Shown here piece after piece: positions 44,401 through 54,739 of a stretch of 64,000 nucleotides of DNA. Numbering within the stretch: the first letter of the stretch is position 1; each line of letters begins with the position of its first letter. The notes under the pieces were generated by a model that worked only from the letters and a program-made list of their open reading frames with translations, was not told the DNA's origin and ran no database searches. Source of the stretch: Mesostigma viride (lineage: Eukaryota > Streptophyta > Mesostigmatophyceae > Mesostigmatales > Mesostigmataceae); contig RPFO01000612.1 in assembly GCA_009746045.1 (NCBI GenBank), forward strand, positions 88,350 through 152,349. Reading direction: 5' to 3'. A program made the position numbers and the translations under genes.

Positions 44401-47400
44401 CCACATCCATGCACACACACAGCTGGCCGCCACCAAGGAGTGGGTCTGCCAGCACCCCACGGGCGTGCTTCTGGCCGTGGGCGACGTCGTCCCTCTCGCT
44501 TTTGCCTGGTTCATGGGGCGGTGGCCAGGCGGCCAGCAGCGGACACCTGACATGGCGGCCAACGGCATGCGCTACGGCTACGTGGGCACCGTACGGAGCG
44601 AGTTCTACATCCGTACGCCCGATGGCAACAAGATCCCTGGATCACGCGACTGGGGTGGGTGCTGCCTCTCGCTTTGGGGGTGGGTGCGGCTTATCTTCTT
44701 GCGGGTGGTTTCGGTCTACCTTCGGGGGCCATGTGTTCCACCTCGTTCCTTTGGGGGGGCACGGCCTGCTTTCTTGGGGGTGGGCACGGCCTGCTTCCTT
44801 GGGGGTGGGCACGGCCTGCTTCCTTAGGGGTGGGCACGGCCTGCTTCCTTAGCGTTGGGCACGGACTGCTTCCTTAGGGGCGGGCACGGCCCGCTTCCTT
44901 AGGGGTGGGCACGGCCTGCTTTCTTGGGGGTGGGCACGGCCTGCTTCCTTAGGGGTGGGCACGGCCTGCTTCCTTAGGGGGGGGCACGGCCTGCTTCCTT
45001 AGGGGTGGGCACGGCCTGCTTCCTTAGGGGGGGCACGGCCTGCTTCGTTAGGGGTGGGCACGGCCCGCTTCCTTGGGGGTGGGCACGGCCCGCTTCCTTA
45101 GGGGCGGGCACGGCCTGCTTCCTTAGGGGTGGGCACGGCCTGCTTCCTTAGGGGTGGGCACGGCCTGCTTCCTTAGGGGTGGGCACGGCCCACTTCCTTG
45201 GGGGTGGGCACGGCCTGCTTCCTTACGGGTGGGCACGGCCTGCTTCCTTGGGGGTGGGCACGGCCTGCTTCCTTGGGGGTGGGCACGGCCTGCTTCCTTA
45301 GGGGTGGGCACGGCCTGCTTCCTTAGGGGTGGGCACGGCCTGCTTCCTTGGGGGTGGGCACGGCCCGCTTCCTTAGGGGTGGGCACGGCCGCCTTCGTTA
45401 GGGGTGGGCACGGCCTGCTTCCTTAGGGGCGGGCACGACCCACTTCCTTAGGGGTGGGCACGGGCTGCTTCCTTAGGGGTGGCTATGTCCTGCTTCCTTG
45501 TCAGTTTTGGATGGGTGGCGGGGGGAAATAGGGGTTTGTTTGTTGTATGCTCGTTTCTCGTATGAGGCCATCCCAGACCAGTTTCCCTCGGCCACATCGG
45601 GCCAGGGGCCTGCAGCTTTGCTGCAACAGGTGAGGTCAAGCAAGTGCAGCAGCTCATGCTATGCTCTGTGGATGGTTGTGATGGATCTTGCTTGGGTAGC
45701 GGTCATGAGCGCGACACGGGTGCATGGAGCTGCCAGCGGGCACCCCTCGGAAAGGAGCGCCCGAGGAAGCGGTGCACTTGCAGGGGGCAAAGGAGGAGGA
45801 AAGTTGTACTGGCGGGCTGCTGTTTTGGTGGGATTTCCTTCTGTGGATCCCGTTTCGCCTTCTGTTGGTGCACCCTGGGCGCCAGCACAGGGACGCACAG
45901 GGGTTGCGCCAGGGACATTTGCCCGTTTCGCGCACGCCATCCCCGCGAGGGGATCATGAGGAAATATTGGTGCTGTCACACGCGGGGCAGGGAGTGATGT
46001 TGGAGTAACTGCGGGGACAGGCCATAGTAGGGCGAATAGAGGAACAGCAGGACGGGATGGGACGGGGGGGGGGGGGGGGGGCGATCAGCCGGCGTGTTGT
46101 GACGGCGCACACCTGCTGCCCACCTGGTCACGTATATCTAACATGTTTGCTGGTTGGGTGACCCAGGGGCATTTCTTATAGTTGTACTGTCGCCGGCTCT
46201 TGGTTGCTCAGGGGTCCCTGCCCTGTGGCAGGGGGTCTCTGTCTGCACTCACAGCATCCGCTGTAGAGATGCTGTTTGGCCTGTAAACTGTATGATGTGG
46301 GGATCTTCTTTGACATTTTTGGGCGGTTGGTCGCTCGTTCCCCTTCGCATCGCTGCCCCACTGCGATGCTATTGGCTCCTATCCTCCGGCTCGCATTCAA
46401 GCACGTACGTGCGGTCTGTCAACCGATTCCCTGTTTGCATGAGGATGGTCTTACATCAGAACGATTCATGTTGCCGTCCGCTGTGGTTCTGCTTGTGAGT
46501 AGATGCGCGCTCTTCCTTGATACTCCTTGATCGTGAATAAAATGTGTGCCTGCTTCCTTGTGTGTGAATTCTTGCTTGCTTGCTTGCTTGATACTGGCAG
46601 CCGAGGACTCAATCTCACGCGACATCTCGTACCTTCCATGGGAGCGCGCGATGATGTCAGCGGAGCGGTGCAGGTACATTAAATGATGTCAGCGGAGCGG
46701 TGCAGGTACATTAAATGATGTCAGCGGAGCGGTGCAGGTACATTAGCAAGGAAGCATGCATGGCAGACTGGGATCGCAATCTAGGAGAAGTGCCCCTGTG
46801 AGCATAGTCTAATGAAAGACATGCCGTCGTTCAGAGACCATAGAGCGTTGTCCACATGATCTTGTGCACATTATCAGGGAGCACGAACTATAATGTGTGT
46901 TTTGTCTTTGGGCACATACTGTATGCACACAGCCCCTGTGTGGATGTTCTTTCATGCTTCTGTCCTCTTGCATTTGGACAAAGAAACCTGTTGCGGCTAT
47001 TGGTTTTGCACTCCCCTTGCCTGCCTGCTATTGTGTGACTATGACTCTGGGATTATCGCCTAGAGCGATCCACAGGAATCAAGTAGGTGTGAGTGCATAT
47101 ACATGTTCATGGATTGCCGTCAGGATACAGGGCATTTGAATTTGATGTATATAATAGTATTATATATTCTATAGTAGTATTATACATTACATAGGAGTAT
47201 CATACCGCTGCTGTAGTATAAATATTGTGAACAGAGGGATGCCTTTTGCTGGCTTGTGAGAAGGGCTGCACCTACTGCGGCCTTGTGGGTGCAAGCAGAC
47301 AGCCGTGGCAGCACGTCATGGTTCCTGTGTGTATCTGTGTATGTGCGTGTGTTGTGGCCGCATTACGTGTGGGTGTGTTGTGGCCGCATTACGTGTGCGT

Positions 47401-50400
47401 GTGTTGTGGCCGCATTACGTGTGGGTGTGTTGTGGCCGCATTACGTGTGGGTGTGTTGTGGCCGCATTACGTGTGGGTGTGTTGTGGCCGCATTACGTGT
47501 GGGTGTGTTGTGGCCGCATTACGTGTGGGTGTGTTGTGGCCGCATTACGTGTGGGTGTGTTGTGGCCGCATTACGTGTGGGTGTGTTGTGGCCGCATTAC
47601 GTGTGCGTGTGTTGTGGCCGCATTACGTGTGCGTGTGTTGTGGCCGCATTACGTGTGGGTGTGTTGTGGCCGCATTACGTGTGGGTGTGTTGTGGCCGCA
47701 TTACGTGTGGGTGTGTTGTGGCCGCATTACGTGTGGGTGTGTTGTGGCCGCATTACGTGTGCGTGTGTTGTGGCCGCATTACGTGTGCGTGTGTTGTGGC
47801 CGCATTACGTGTGCGTGTGTTGTGGCTGCATTACGTGTGCGTGTGTTGTGGCCGCATTACGTGTGCGTGTGTTGTGGCCGCATTACGTGTGGGTGTGTTG
47901 TGGCCGCATTACGTGTGGGTGTGTTGTGGCCGCATTACGTGTGCGTGTGTTGTGGCCGCATTACGTGTGCGTGTGTTGTGGCCGCATTACGTGTGCGTGT
48001 GTTGTGGCCGCATTACGTGTGGGAGTGTTGTGGCCGCATTACGTGTGCGTGTGTTGTGGCCGCATTACGTGTGCGTGTGTTGTGGCCGCATTACGTGTGC
48101 GTGTGGGTGGGAGCGTCTTTGGAGATGCTAGAATCAACGGACGTAGGGTCGCTTGGGGGCGGACTTGCGTGTGCATCCCATATGGTGACGTACGCAGGTT
48201 TATCGTGCCGAGGGACACGTTCACGAGCCAGCTGCTGCGGGAGGCCCTGCCACCACGCGTGCGCTCCAGGGTGCGTGCCCTACTCATGCACTAGCTCTGC
48301 TTATTTCTTCCACGGCAGCTGGCCTGAAGACGGGCATGCCAGGGACGGTGATTCCGGGAAGAAGCAGTGGCCATGGGTGGCGTGGCGGGACACTGGACAC
48401 GGTGGCAGACGTTGCAGCGTGAAGTAGCAAGTGGCAAAACGTTTTCTACATTCACTACAATGGCATCTGGCCAATCGCCGTGAGGCCTGCCCTGTATGGT
48501 ACTCAGGGTATGGCTCGTGTAGCAATCTGAAGGGTGGGCGAATCCATCCCCTCTATAAAAACCGTTAACACGGCGTGCAGTTCTTGTGGTGCCAACATGC
48601 AACCACCTCACGTTCTCAGCCACAAATGTGCCTTCTCGCAACCTCTTTTGCAATGTGATCGCAAAACTCTCCTACGATTTACGATGCGGGCTGTGCCCAG
48701 TAGTTCATGTGGGGGTCAATGGAACCCCCTAAGGACTGGCCAGCCTCCAACGGAACTTGTTGGTCCATTCATATCCTGTCAGCTGCCCCCCATTGCTGCC
48801 GCCACTACTGCCGCTGACCCCTCCACCGCTAATTACCAAGACCCTAAGCAGCTTATGGTCGTGTTTCGAACCAGTATCGTGAACCAGGCTTGTGAGAGGC
48901 ATACCCGACCGGCTGCGCCAGCTGCCAGTATCAACTCATGTGAGGTCCAGACTGCGGGCGTTGCCCATCCGGTTTGTCCATCCAGGTCCGCGGATATGGG
49001 GCTCTCAGATCCCCTCTTGACTGTCATGCGGAATCGCTTTCAGTCTGCTGCATGTGCCAGGTCTTGGAATGTACACGATCCTGGTATGAGCTTGCAGCGC
49101 TGCTGAATCACACCGCGTGGAATGGATGCCACCACACGCCACCGGCCTGTGCGCAGGTCCTGGACTTGGGCAACCCGATGATGGATGGGTTGGAGCCGAG
49201 GGGCGACTTTGACGCGGCGCTGCCGGGGGTAGATGTGCCCCTGGCGCTACTGCCAGGGTCCAGGGCCCCAGAGGTAGGCATCCTCCAAGAACCTTGCTTG
49301 TGCCCGCTGTGTGCGAAGCGTCATCCAACAACACTTCCTTGGGCCCGCTGTGTGTGAAGCCAAGTCTCCTCATTGCCCATCTGTGCATTCGTGCGAACTC
49401 CCTGCGGTTACGTGGGCCGGCTCTTCTCGCCGCTGTGTGTCTGCATGGGTTTCCATCTCCTACTTCTTAGTGTGCCATTACGACGAAAGGCCGCTTGCGG
49501 AAGTCGGGAGCCCATGCGATGCCAGCCCGTTTTGGTAGAGCAGCTATTTGCACTCTTCATCGCACCGCCCCTCAGCGAGAAGTGCTGTAAGCGATGCTGG
49601 GTTCCCATAAATGTGCCCGCTGCCATGGCCATTTGGCCAGACTTGGTGCTTTGTGCTTTGCCTGTTCCCAGCTGTGCCGCTTGCCTGCATGGCCCTTGCT
49701 GCGGATTCCATATGGCGCGGAGGGCAGAGTCCCTGGTCAGGCGATGATGAGTTGATGACACCCCATTCTGTATGGCAAGCAACCCCAGCCTAGGGCCATG
49801 TGCCACACACGAACTCTTTTGTACATGCCATGCCAACCCTCCCACTTGGCCCTCCCGGATAGACAAAGTCCCATCCTGGCAGCACCCCGCCACGAGTTGG
49901 CCATTCCAGTGGCAAGTGGCAACGCTAAATAGCCACCCGTCCCCCACACCACGACCCACATTTTATGCATGGACCCGTGCGCGGTGCGTGGTGCTGCCAG
50001 GTGTACAACAACTTCGCGCTTCTGCTGTCCGCCGCGTTCGCACTCGCCCGCCGGCTGCACCCGCGGCACGTCTCTTTCCTCTGCCCGCTCGTGCCCAGCC
50101 TGCCCAGGCAGCCGTTCCTGGACGTGCTGGCATCCGCGGGGTGGCGCCGCGAGGGGCCACCTGGCACCTCCTGCGAGCGGTACACCCTCGAAAAGGGGGC
50201 AGGGGGGGCTGGGTCCGGGGGAGGGCCGGTGGTCAGCGTGGTGGTGCGGGCGGGCGGGTTCAACGATGCGGTGCAGAAGTCGGTGGGCGCGTTGGCCATG
50301 GCAGGGACGGCATGCGAGCAAGTGGTGCGTCCGCCTATGTATATCCAGGGTGGTGGGGTGCTCCTCCGCCACAAGCGAGGGTGGTGGGATCACCTAGGAT

Positions 50401-52066
50401 TCTAGTATGTTTTACTGCGGCTGCCATCGGCCATGACCTAGGCACAGCATTGGGAAGCAAAAGGCACTAGCCAGGGCGGAAGGGAAGGAGGGGAGGCTGC
50501 TGCCTGCCACTTGCCATCGCTTTGGTCAGAAAGAAAGGAAAACAGAAAAACCAGTGCCTCGCACGCAGAGGTAACCCTGACCCTGGTATTTGCGTATGGA
50601 ACGGTTGCTGTTCTTGTATAGGTGCCCTCTGCTGGCGATGCCCCCCTGAGCCTGTTGCGGGTTTGCCGAACAAGCACCAGTGCAAGCCCGACCAGACGCG
50701 TTGGATGAGCTGTGTGTCCCTGGCGGATGGGCATGTGGGCGCATGTGTGGGCGCATGTGTGGGCGCATGTGTGGGCGCATGTGTGGGCGCATGTGTGGGC
50801 GCATGTGTGGGCGCGTGCACAAAGACACACCAGCTTGCTATCTGCCCACAGCTGCACACATCACCAGCAGCACACACCACAGCCATGTTCAAGATTGCTT
50901 CAGCTGTGTGCACCCTAAGTGAAGCAGGGTGAATCTCCTTGTTACGTCACGCTGGCCAACCGATCTGAACAAGCCGCCGTTTCATGGTGCCCCTCCCTGC
51001 AGGTGGGCCTGGGCAAGCCGGTCTTCTCGTTGCCTGGCCAGGGGCCCCAGTTCACGTACAAGTTCGCCGAGGCGCAGCAGCGGCTTCTGGGGCCATCGGT
51101 GAGCATACGTCACAAACTGTCCGCATTGCCCTTCTTCTCTCACGTGCCCTGCCCATGATAGCCGTATTCATGGCCCAGCAGGGCTCCAGAGTAGGTGGTG
51201 TCAGTGTCTGGTGTAGTGGTGGAAGGATAATGAGAGGGGGCATCCTGTTGTTGCTGGGCCCAAACATTGCAGAGCGCCCGCGGTCAAATGCATTGGCGGC
51301 AACAGGGTGTGGAAAAGGATATTGCGCAGGTACAGGCTGGGTGATGCTTGTTTCTCTTCAAGGTTAGCCACCCATGTTGAAGTTATTCGGCTTTGCATGA
51401 GCCCTGGCTCATGGCTGAAACATGGATGATGCAGGCTAGGGACTGCGGGTGGGATCTTATGGGTGGGCTCAGCGTTATGGAGGGTGGGTAGTGTTAGCTT
51501 CTGGAAGGAACGAAATTTAGTGGGATTTCCTTCACAGGGATCCGCTGAGGTCGTCCAGGCCCCAGGGATGCATGCTGCTCTAACGCAAGGGATAAAGAAG
51601 GCGAGGTAGACCCTCGGCCCTCTCACACGACCCCAGGTCAGCTTCCAGACTTGAGATGGTGCAGAGCTTATTTCTGGAAAGTGGTCAGGGCTGTATGGCT
51701 TAGTTGTCTAGCCTTTGGTACAGATGCCTGAGCCAATTGGCGCAATAGTTTTCGCTGGCTTGATACTTATTACTGTGGCAACCGGCACAGATGCCACCGA
51801 AGCATGGCCCTGCTCCGGAGAATTGGTGGTCGACCGCCCCTCATGCATGTCTCACTGCTTGATGATGCGATATCTGCGCGCTTTGGAGAGTACAGGTACT
51901 CCTCTGCAAGGATCCAGAAGATCTGGCATCCACGGCCAGCAAGGCGCTTTCAGACCAGGCATTCCTGTCCACCTTGGGTGAGAACGGAAGGCTGCGGATG
52001 GGCACTGCCGGTGCGGCGCAGAGGATTGCAGATGTCATCTGGGATCATTTACTCCTTAGCCCTTGA
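41449..52066 (+). CDS. Plastid LpxB-related protein (lipid-A-disaccharide synthase-like), at least 11 exons
   Basis: Exons: 41449-41871, 42146-42270, 43388-43460, 44423-44654, one exon not found, 48198-48270, 49157-49273, 50001-50324, 51003-51098, 51538-51605 and 51889-52066. Phases agree at every resolved junction. The product follows the cyanobacterial/plastid LpxB-related family in order: LLCLSNGHGEDTIA, ELVIEALPIVGMGHAY, MPSGGFVYMDRMQL (created by splicing 42270 to 43388), LAVGDVVPLAFAW, YVGTVRSEFYIR, FIVPRDTFTSQLL, LDLGNPMMDGL, LALLPGSRAPE, AMAGTACEQVVGLGKPVF, PGQGPQFTYKFAEAQQRLLG and LGENGRLRMGTAGAAQRIA. LpxB is a GT-B glycosyltransferase, but the substrate of this branch is unknown to me. 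The first 80 residues are Ser/Arg/Asn-rich with few acids, like a chloroplast transit peptide. The start could instead be the Met at 41473. The segment expected between exons 4 and 6 (usually containing a WER motif) was not located. Confidence 0.85.
42231..42470 (+). repeat. 60 bp tandem duplication of an exon end and its splice donor, four copies
   Basis: The first copy (about 42231-42290) contains the last codons of gene C exon 2 and its GTGAGT donor. Three more copies follow at 60 bp spacing in the intron. Copies two and three carry GCGAGT at the donor position and AAT in place of AGT. Copy four is more diverged (GTTGAGT). Confidence 0.9.
44138..44307. repeat. 34 bp tandem repeat, five copies
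   Basis: The unit CATACGGATATGATAGCTAT followed by TCATACCAGAACAC repeats five times with few changes, in the gene C intron between 43460 and 44423. Confidence 0.9.
44745..45495. repeat. 25 bp minisatellite, about 30 copies
   Basis: The unit GGGGTGGGCACGGCCTGCTT followed by CCTTA recurs with small changes. It starts about 90 bp after the donor of gene C exon 4 (44654). Confidence 0.95.
46649..46746. repeat. 32 bp tandem repeat, three copies
   Basis: The unit ATGATGTCAGCGGAGCGGTG followed by CAGGTACATTAA occurs three times, in the long region between gene C exon 4 and the exon at 48198. Confidence 0.9.
47340..48105. repeat. 26 bp minisatellite, about 29 copies
   Basis: The unit GTTGTGGCCGCATTACGTGT followed by GSGTGT repeats with G/C variation at one position. 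It ends about 90 bp before gene C exon 48198-48270. All three plus-strand frames are open through it, which creates spurious frames of 291-393 codons. Confidence 0.95.
50735..50815. repeat. 12 bp tandem repeat, about seven copies
   Basis: The unit GCATGTGTGGGC is repeated in tandem in the gene C intron between exons 50001-50324 and 51003-51098. Confidence 0.9.
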
Positions 52067-52399
52067 AGGCTGATTGCAGCCTCGCCGCTGTCTCAGGGAT
52101 GTATCATGAACTCCGCATGAGTTTCGACGTGCTCCCGGCCAGTGCTCATGGCATCGTGTTGGGTATTAGCTGAACTCCGAGTGAACAAGGGGCTGGAGAC
52201 TTGATTTGTGCACAGACCAGCCAATCAGCGGCTACGGCAGCATGGTAGCTCGTGTAGTCACTGCGGTGACAAAGGACAAAGTTTGTTTTTTCCTGTGTTC
52301 AGGACTGACCGCGTCGAACGGGCAAAGATATTATTCATGGACGGTCAGTAAATATCCCTAGCTTTTCATATCTACAAACCAGTCCCTTTTTGGCCGGCT
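52067..52399. other. 3' flank of gene C
   Basis: No coding sequence. The segment should contain the 3' untranslated region of the LpxB-related gene. A LINE-tail-like block begins at about 52400. Confidence 0.4.
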
Positions 52400-52475
52400 G
52401 ATTAATTAAGAACATACCTCCGTGGGGAGGATATGCAACACATAACCCCGAAAAGGGGCATATGGTTTTCCATAC
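52400..52475 (-). repeat. LINE-tail-like hairpin block
   Basis: TTAATTAA is followed by ACATACCTCCGTGGGGAGGATATG, which matches the hairpin block of 568-600 and 22145-22175 in position and sequence. It looks like the reversed tail of a short insertion. Confidence 0.5.
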
Positions 52476-52639
52476 ATTCTAGGCAACAACCTGCAGGTGG
52501 TTGGTGTAAACTGCCACCTACTCGGGGTGCATGCACAATTGAGGTGCACCTGCACGGCCACCATGTTTTCCAGCAGCTGTGCAAAGTTGCGGACATGGGG
52601 TGGAAGATGATCATGGCTGTACGAGGCAATGGCTTGGGC

Positions 52640-52755
52640 ATGATGGCGTCAAGTCATTGCTGGGCTGCCTCCTCCCCAGCTGCGAGGCCGATGTGGACTA
52701 CCGTATCTCCCTCGCCTGGCACGCTTTACGCCAATACCGGGCCCTGTGGCGCAAT
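52640..52755 (+). pseudogene. Short LINE reverse-transcriptase C-terminal fragment
   Basis: Nucleotide identity to 5080-5170 and 1430-1533 is evident (CCCCAGCTGCGAGGCCGATG, CTCGCCTGGCACGCTTTACG, CAATACCGGGCCCTGTGGCG). The fragment stops at TGTGGCGCAA, where a reversed LINE tail begins. Confidence 0.8.
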
Positions 52756-53045
52756 TAATTAACTAATTAATTAAACTCGTGCTCCCGTTGGGGAGTCACG
52801 GAGCACCGAAGTGCTTTTAATCCCTGTGTGTGCACAACAGGAAGAAAGGGCAGAGACCCCCTTTCTCCTTCATGCCACACAGGCATGCCACAGCTGCAAT
52901 CGGGCTCGGTAAACGATCCGGCAAGATCTGTGGGTGCAATAAGAACCATGTGAGCATATCATAACAAGGAGCGTGGGCAAGTAATCTGAGCATTTTCCAG
53001 AACGTAGCATGGCTGTACAAGGACTAAGCCAAGGCTATGGCTGGT
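52756..53045 (-). mobile_element. Reversed LINE 3' end, second subtype
   Basis: Starting from (TTAA)n and the hairpin GTGCTCCCGTTGGGGAGTCAC, this segment is the reverse complement of most of 23690-23988, including the GAAGTGCTTTTAAT and GCATGCCACAGC blocks. It is joined to RT sequence at TGTGGCGCAA, the same target as the insertion at 1534. The far-side target duplication was not found. Confidence 0.7.
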
Positions 53046-53906
53046 TGTGCTATGACATGCATCTTCTTCGGGGACTACGCTTCGCTTTACAACCTGTGCC
53101 TCCATCTCCATGACAACAATCGCCTCATCACCCCGAACGGCGGCCACTGGCGCAACCTCAGCCTGCTGCCCGGGTACACCCGCCCCGAACTCCAGCATAC
53201 CATTCTCAACTCCCTTCTCATGCGCTCCGATGGCGAGATCTGGGCTCCATCCATCTCGATCCGCCCCCACACTTCGTTCCATCCTTACGGAAGCCTTTCA
53301 GCAGCACGTGACCCCCCTTGCCGCCGATGTGGCAGCAATGGGCGGCACGCTGGCTACTGAACTTCCTCACCTTTCCACCACCGCCGCCTCCACCTCCACT
53401 GCCATTTCCGCCTCCACTGCCGACATCACAGCCCAGCTCCTCGATCTCGACCAGCGCCTTCAAGCCACCGCCATATGCACCGCCCTTGAGTGCTTGCATG
53501 ACACCGCCGGCCTCACCGCCCAGGCGGTGAAGGACATCGCTGCCCAGCCGGCACCTGCTGGCCCGGCCAGTGATGTTCCCTCCACCTGGGCGGACTCTAC
53601 CACCTCTGGACACGACCTCCACCATCGCGGCACAACTCAAGCAACAAGCCCTCGACCTTCACGAGGAGGCCGAGCTCGACAACTAGCGCAGCCACAATGT
53701 CATCGTCAAGCACTTCGACCAGCCGGCAGGTGAGACCCCGACGAGCCTTCTCACGGCATTTAAGCGCGACATTCTTGCCCCCATGCAACTCACTGGTGAC
53801 CTGCAGATGTCGGAGTGTCCGCCTCCCCCGCGCGCGGGGTAAGGCTGGCCCGGCACCCGTGCTCCTCACCTTTAAGTACATGGCGGACAAGCTGTTATTT
53901 CTTAAG
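53037..53906 (+). pseudogene. LINE ORF1 copy, N-terminal part, split by a DNA transposon
   Basis: Frames across this segment give an ORF1-like product longer at the N-terminus than the copy at 2093. They contain SLYNLCLHLHDNNRL, PGYTRPELQHTILNSLL, DITAQLLDLDQRLQATA, AGLTAQAVKDIAAQPA and ARGKAGPAPVLLTFKYMADK. Several frame shifts occur (near 53290 and 53680). The frame reaches the codons for Leu-Lys at 53901-53906 and is then cut by the transposon at 53907-61416. The remaining C-terminal part (RRKKLSETRFTLDDDLTLAQ) continues in the matching frame at 61417. Confidence 0.85.
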
Positions 53907-54015
53907 GGGACTGGTCCCTTCCGAATTTTTTGGCGCCAAAAAATTGGCGCCGGTACCGACGATCACGGGACCATGAAAAATCGCACGTGTGGGAAAATTG
54001 TGGTGGAGACCACGC

Positions 54016-54373
54016 CATGGCGTATACCGATGCGCAAGATTTTGCGAGGTGGCAGAGGGCTAATGTCGCGCTGGGATTGTGGCAACTCGACCATGATTTC
54101 ACCGGCGTGCTGCTGGATGATATTTTAGCGAGGGATCGGTTTATTGAGCTTGGGCCCGCTGGCCTGAACCACACCCCCCCCGTGGATCCTTACGATGGAA
54201 ATAATGTTTTCAGAAACGCCGCTTACAGATGGTTTGCGGCTAGGATGGGATGGATTGCTCCTGACGGAACCGCGCGCCCATTGCCTCAAGAAATCCTGAC
54301 GATCATTCGGGACCGCTTCCCAGACCCGGCTGGAAACTACGTCGGCTTCATAGCCACCGCGGATCGGCGCTGA
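54016..54373 (+). CDS. Accessory open frame of the DNA transposon, unknown function
   Basis: The frame gives about 118 residues from the Met of MAYTDAQDFARWQRANVALG. An upstream Met at 53930 would add 29 residues that overlap the terminal repeat region. The protein is Trp-rich and mixed-charge (YRWFAARMGWIAPDG, EILTIIRDRFPDPAGNYVGF), looks globular, and has no motif I recognise. It lies between the left terminus and the AT-hook frame on the same strand, so it may be an accessory protein or first exon of the element. Confidence 0.5.
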
Positions 54374-54397
54374 ATTATTTTTTTTCGTAGGATCGCG

Positions 54398-54739
54398 ATG
54401 ACAGGCGCTGGTAAAGCAGCAACAGCGCAGCGGCGAAGGCGCCAGCGGGAGAGAACCGGTCAGGCGCCCTCAACCCCAGCACCAAGTCGGGGGGTTGGCA
54501 GGCCTCGGGGCTCGCGCAAGGCCAGGTTTCCTGGTCGGCCTCGGGTGGCGCAGCAAACCAGGGCGGAGTGGGTGTCTGGAAAGGGTAAAGAGAGTCCGCA
54601 GACCCCGGCGACGGCCCATGCAGGCCAGTGGCGGAAGCGATGGAGGAGCGAGCGCGCCGACGACGACAAGCTCAGGGCGTCAGTCGGTGCCGCCATTGAC
54701 CACAAAGCCGTCGCCTCAGAAGTTTTATCCGCATGGTAA
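54398..54739 (+). CDS. Basic AT-hook-like accessory frame of the transposon
   Basis: 113 residues, very rich in Arg, Lys, Ser and Pro. It contains GVGRPRGSRKARFPGRPR, which has two GRP/GRPR cores typical of minor-groove-binding AT-hooks. It ends just before the Met of the transposase frame at 54741, in a different frame, so it could be a separate protein or an upstream exon. DNA binding is inferred from composition and the GRPRG core only. Confidence 0.45.
   Translation: MTGAGKAATAQRRRRQRERTGQAPSTPAPSRGVGRPRGSRKARFPGRPRVAQQTRAEWVSGKGKESPQTPATAHAGQWRKRWRSERADDDKLRASVGAAIDHKAVASEVLSAW

Noticed and set aside
48107-48130. WERLWRC reading as the missing gene C exon
   Set aside because: It is followed at once by TAG with no GT donor before it, so it cannot be joined to the exon at 48198.
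47246-48427. 393- and 329-codon Cys/Val/Arg repeat proteins
   Set aside because: The 26 bp array is open in all plus-strand frames. Only 48198-48270 is supported as an exon.
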